DNA of 6,542 nucleotides from Chloroflexota bacterium (lineage in GTDB: Bacteria; Chloroflexota; Anaerolineae; UBA7937; JACPPX01). Below, piece after piece: positions 5,429 through 6,542 of this stretch. Under the pieces are notes generated by a model. That model was not told the DNA's origin, did not search any database, and worked only from the letters and a program-made list of their open reading frames with translations. A program made the position numbers and the translations under genes. Position 1 is the first letter of the stretch. Every line of letters begins with the position of its first letter. The stretch covers positions 1 to 6,542 of the forward strand of contig JACPWV010000069.1 in assembly GCA_016196905.1 (NCBI GenBank), written 5' to 3'.

Positions 5429-6229
5429 GTGACGGAGATTCAAATCTTGTTGGAGGTATTAAACGGGCTACTGGCCTTAGGGCTTTTGTACTTCGTGGCC
5501 CGCACCCTGCCCATCATTCGGATGGAGATGCGCCGGCGCAGCCGGTTATTGTTCGCCATCGCCGGCCTGGGGGTGATCGCCGCCCAAGCAGTGAGCATCG
5601 CGCGCCTGGCCGGGATAGGGATGGCCCCGGAGGGCACCGGCCAGGCCTTCTTAGCAGTCTTCCTGGGCGCTTTTTTGTTCGGCCTCTATGAGCTGTTAGT
5701 CGTGGAACAAAAGGAGGTCAAGGACCTCGAACACCGCAGCGTCACCGATAGCCTGACGGGCCTTTACGATCGATCCTATCTGCATCACCATCTGCTCCGC
5801 CGGACCAAGGAATTGCGTTACGACGAACACGACCTGAGCATCCTCTTCGCTGATATCGATAATTTCAAGCCCTACAACGATCAATTCGGCCACGCGGCAG
5901 GGGACGACGTCCTCAAGCGCGTGGCGGAGGCTCTGACCCGCGAGGCCAGGGTGGACGATGTGGTGGTGCGCTACGGGGGAGAGGAGTTCGTCATCGCCGC
6001 GGGGGTGGACCATGAGAACGCGGTGCGCATGGCGGAGCGCATTCGCACCACCATCGAGGTGCGCTGCAGCGTGCAGTTCGATCCCGAGATCCAGCGCGAC
6101 GTCACCATCTCCATCGGGGTGGCTTCCTGGAAGCGAGATGCCCAGAACATCCTGGAATTGGTCCCCATCGCGGACCAGCGCATGTACGAGGCCAAGCGAA
6201 AAGGAAAGAATCGCGTCTATGCCGGCTAG
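5429..6229 (+). CDS. Membrane-bound diguanylate cyclase (GGDEF domain)
   Basis: A 266-residue protein that should make the second messenger c-di-GMP from two GTP. The N-terminal part has three likely membrane segments (about 6-25, 40-62 and 71-92) with a positively charged loop RMEMRRRSR between the first two. A short linker leads to the GGDEF domain with its start motif TDSLTGLYDRSYL (106-118). Metal and GTP residues lie in FADIDNFKPYND (140-151). The active site is RYGGEEF (181-187), the catalytically competent variant. An RxxD inhibitory site (R174 to D177) lies exactly five residues before GGEEF, so product inhibition by c-di-GMP is expected. The end AKRKGKNRVYAG is typical. There is no EAL, PAS, GAF or HAMP domain; the input, if any, would be sensed by the membrane part. 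It follows the GH1 gene closely and precedes a BMC-T gene, an odd place for a c-di-GMP enzyme. Confidence 0.95.
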   Translation: MTEIQILLEVLNGLLALGLLYFVARTLPIIRMEMRRRSRLLFAIAGLGVIAAQAVSIARLAGIGMAPEGTGQAFLAVFLGAFLFGLYELLVVEQKEVKDLEHRSVTDSLTGLYDRSYLHHHLLRRTKELRYDEHDLSILFADIDNFKPYNDQFGHAAGDDVLKRVAEALTREARVDDVVVRYGGEEFVIAAGVDHENAVRMAERIRTTIEVRCSVQFDPEIQRDVTISIGVASWKRDAQNILELVPIADQRMYEAKRKGKNRVYAG

Positions 6230-6237
6230 GCTCTGCC

Positions 6238-6263
6238 GCTGCCGGATTTGGAAATCCGGCAGC
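6238..6263 (+). repeat. Perfect 12-bp inverted repeat (strong hairpin, no U-tract)
   Basis: GCTGCCGGATTT and AAATCCGGCAGC are perfect reverse complements around a 2-nt centre (GG), starting 8 nt after the cyclase stop codon. In RNA it would form a stable stem with a small loop. Neither strand has a run of T after the stem, so it does not fit a standard intrinsic terminator. It may be an mRNA 3'-end stabiliser or processing site, a Rho-related pause, or a dyad for a DNA-binding protein. Confidence 0.6.
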
Positions 6264-6320
6264 CGCGGAAACCAGCAGAAGCGCAGCGCGACGAGAATCG
6301 CGGCGATATGAGGTGGCTGA

Positions 6321-6380
6321 ATGAACCAAATCCAGACGTTCATTTCCCTACAGATCCTAGGCTTTGGGCAATCCAGGTAG
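6321..6380 (+). CDS. Possible 19-residue leader ORF before BMC-T
   Basis: This short frame starts with ATG, 4 nt after an SD-like AGGTGG (6311-6316). It encodes MNQIQTFISLQILGFGQSR and stops at TAG 6378-6380, 4 nt before the ATG of BMC-T. The layout is what translational coupling through a leader peptide would look like, and the BMC-T gene itself has a weak RBS. At this length it could arise by chance; I recognise no homologue. Confidence 0.2.
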   Translation: MNQIQTFISLQILGFGQSR

Positions 6381-6384
6381 CCGG

Positions 6385-6542
6385 ATGGCCGAACCAGCGC
6401 TCGCGCTAGTCGAATTCAGCAGCATCGCGGTGGGTATCCAAGCCGGGGATGCGATGGCCAAACGGGCCCCCATCGCCACCCTGCGTGCGGGCACCGTCCA
6501 GCCCGGCAAGTATTTGGTCCTCATCGCCGGCGAGGTGGCCGA
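6385..6542 (+). CDS. Bacterial microcompartment trimeric shell protein (BMC-T), 5' part
   Basis: The first 52 residues of a shell protein that runs off the window end. ALALVEFSSIAVGIQAGDAM (5-24) is the first strand and helix of a BMC domain. The stretch TVQPGKYLVLIAGEVA (37-52) matches the first domain of tandem-BMC proteins (PduT has TICPGKF at this place); in BMC-H proteins the corresponding segment is the KIGSG-type pore loop instead. It should therefore form trimers with pseudo-hexagonal shape, often with a larger or gated pore. The second BMC domain, which decides the pore type and any iron-sulfur site, lies outside. An in-frame TAG at 6358-6360 limits the start, and ATG at 6385 fits the family start. 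Partial at the 3' end. Confidence 0.88.
   Translation, partial: MAEPALALVEFSSIAVGIQAGDAMAKRAPIATLRAGTVQPGKYLVLIAGEVA

Larger units (their letters stand above)
6230..6384. other. Intergenic region before the BMC-T gene
   Basis: This 155-nt gap holds a perfect 12-bp inverted repeat (6238-6263), a weaker CGCGA/TCGCG repeat (6287-6302), and a possible 19-codon ORF (6321-6380). I find no clear sigma70 promoter. The BMC-T gene has only a weak AGG (6375-6377) before its ATG at 6385. Confidence 0.45.

Noticed and set aside
6308..6409. A 33-codon ORF in another frame that overlaps the start of BMC-T.
   Set aside because: It has no Shine-Dalgarno and runs out of frame into a well-supported shell gene.
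1..6542. Search for CRISPR arrays, tRNA or rRNA genes, transposases and long direct repeats.
   Set aside because: None were seen; almost all of the window is explained by protein genes and short spacers.

Overview
This window is part of a bacterial microcompartment (BMC) locus, a gene cluster for a protein-shelled organelle. All recognisable genes lie on the + strand. The three shell genes are a BMC-H hexamer (574-906), a BMC-P pentamer of the EutN/CcmL family (1578-1892), and the start of a BMC-T trimer cut by the window end (6385 onward). The enzyme that most clearly belongs inside the shell is a CoA-acylating aldehyde dehydrogenase of the EutE/PduP type (2447-3895), with an N-terminal amphipathic helix that looks like an encapsulation peptide.

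Layout: a small VOC (glyoxalase-fold) gene (55-399), visibly lower in G+C than the rest, is followed by 174 nt of noncoding DNA. A tightly packed run then follows: BMC-H, an MBL-fold hydrolase of glyoxalase II-like type starting 3 nt later, BMC-P, a DinB/ClbS-DfsB-type four-helix protein, and the aldehyde dehydrogenase 1 nt later. After a 136-nt gap come a GH1 beta-glycosidase and a membrane-bound diguanylate cyclase (GGDEF), both starting with GTG. A 155-nt gap with a perfect 12-bp inverted repeat and a possible 19-codon leader ORF precedes BMC-T.

The organism is a high-G+C bacterium using Shine-Dalgarno initiation. I cannot place it from the sequence alone. The BMC-H and BMC-P proteins resemble, from memory, the shell proteins of Haliangium ochraceum, but such BMCs also occur in Chloroflexi and other phyla, and an uncultured or thermophilic lineage such as Chloroflexi is only a guess.

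Working model: the shell encloses aldehyde chemistry in which the dehydrogenase turns a reactive aldehyde into an acyl-CoA. No signature aldehyde-producing enzyme (diol dehydratase, ethanolamine lyase, glycyl radical enzyme, aldolase), phosphotransacylase or alcohol dehydrogenase is in the window, so the substrate is unknown. The unusual parts are the non-classical partners: an MBL hydrolase and a DinB-like protein inside the shell operon, and a beta-glycosidase plus a c-di-GMP synthase between the core genes and the next shell gene.
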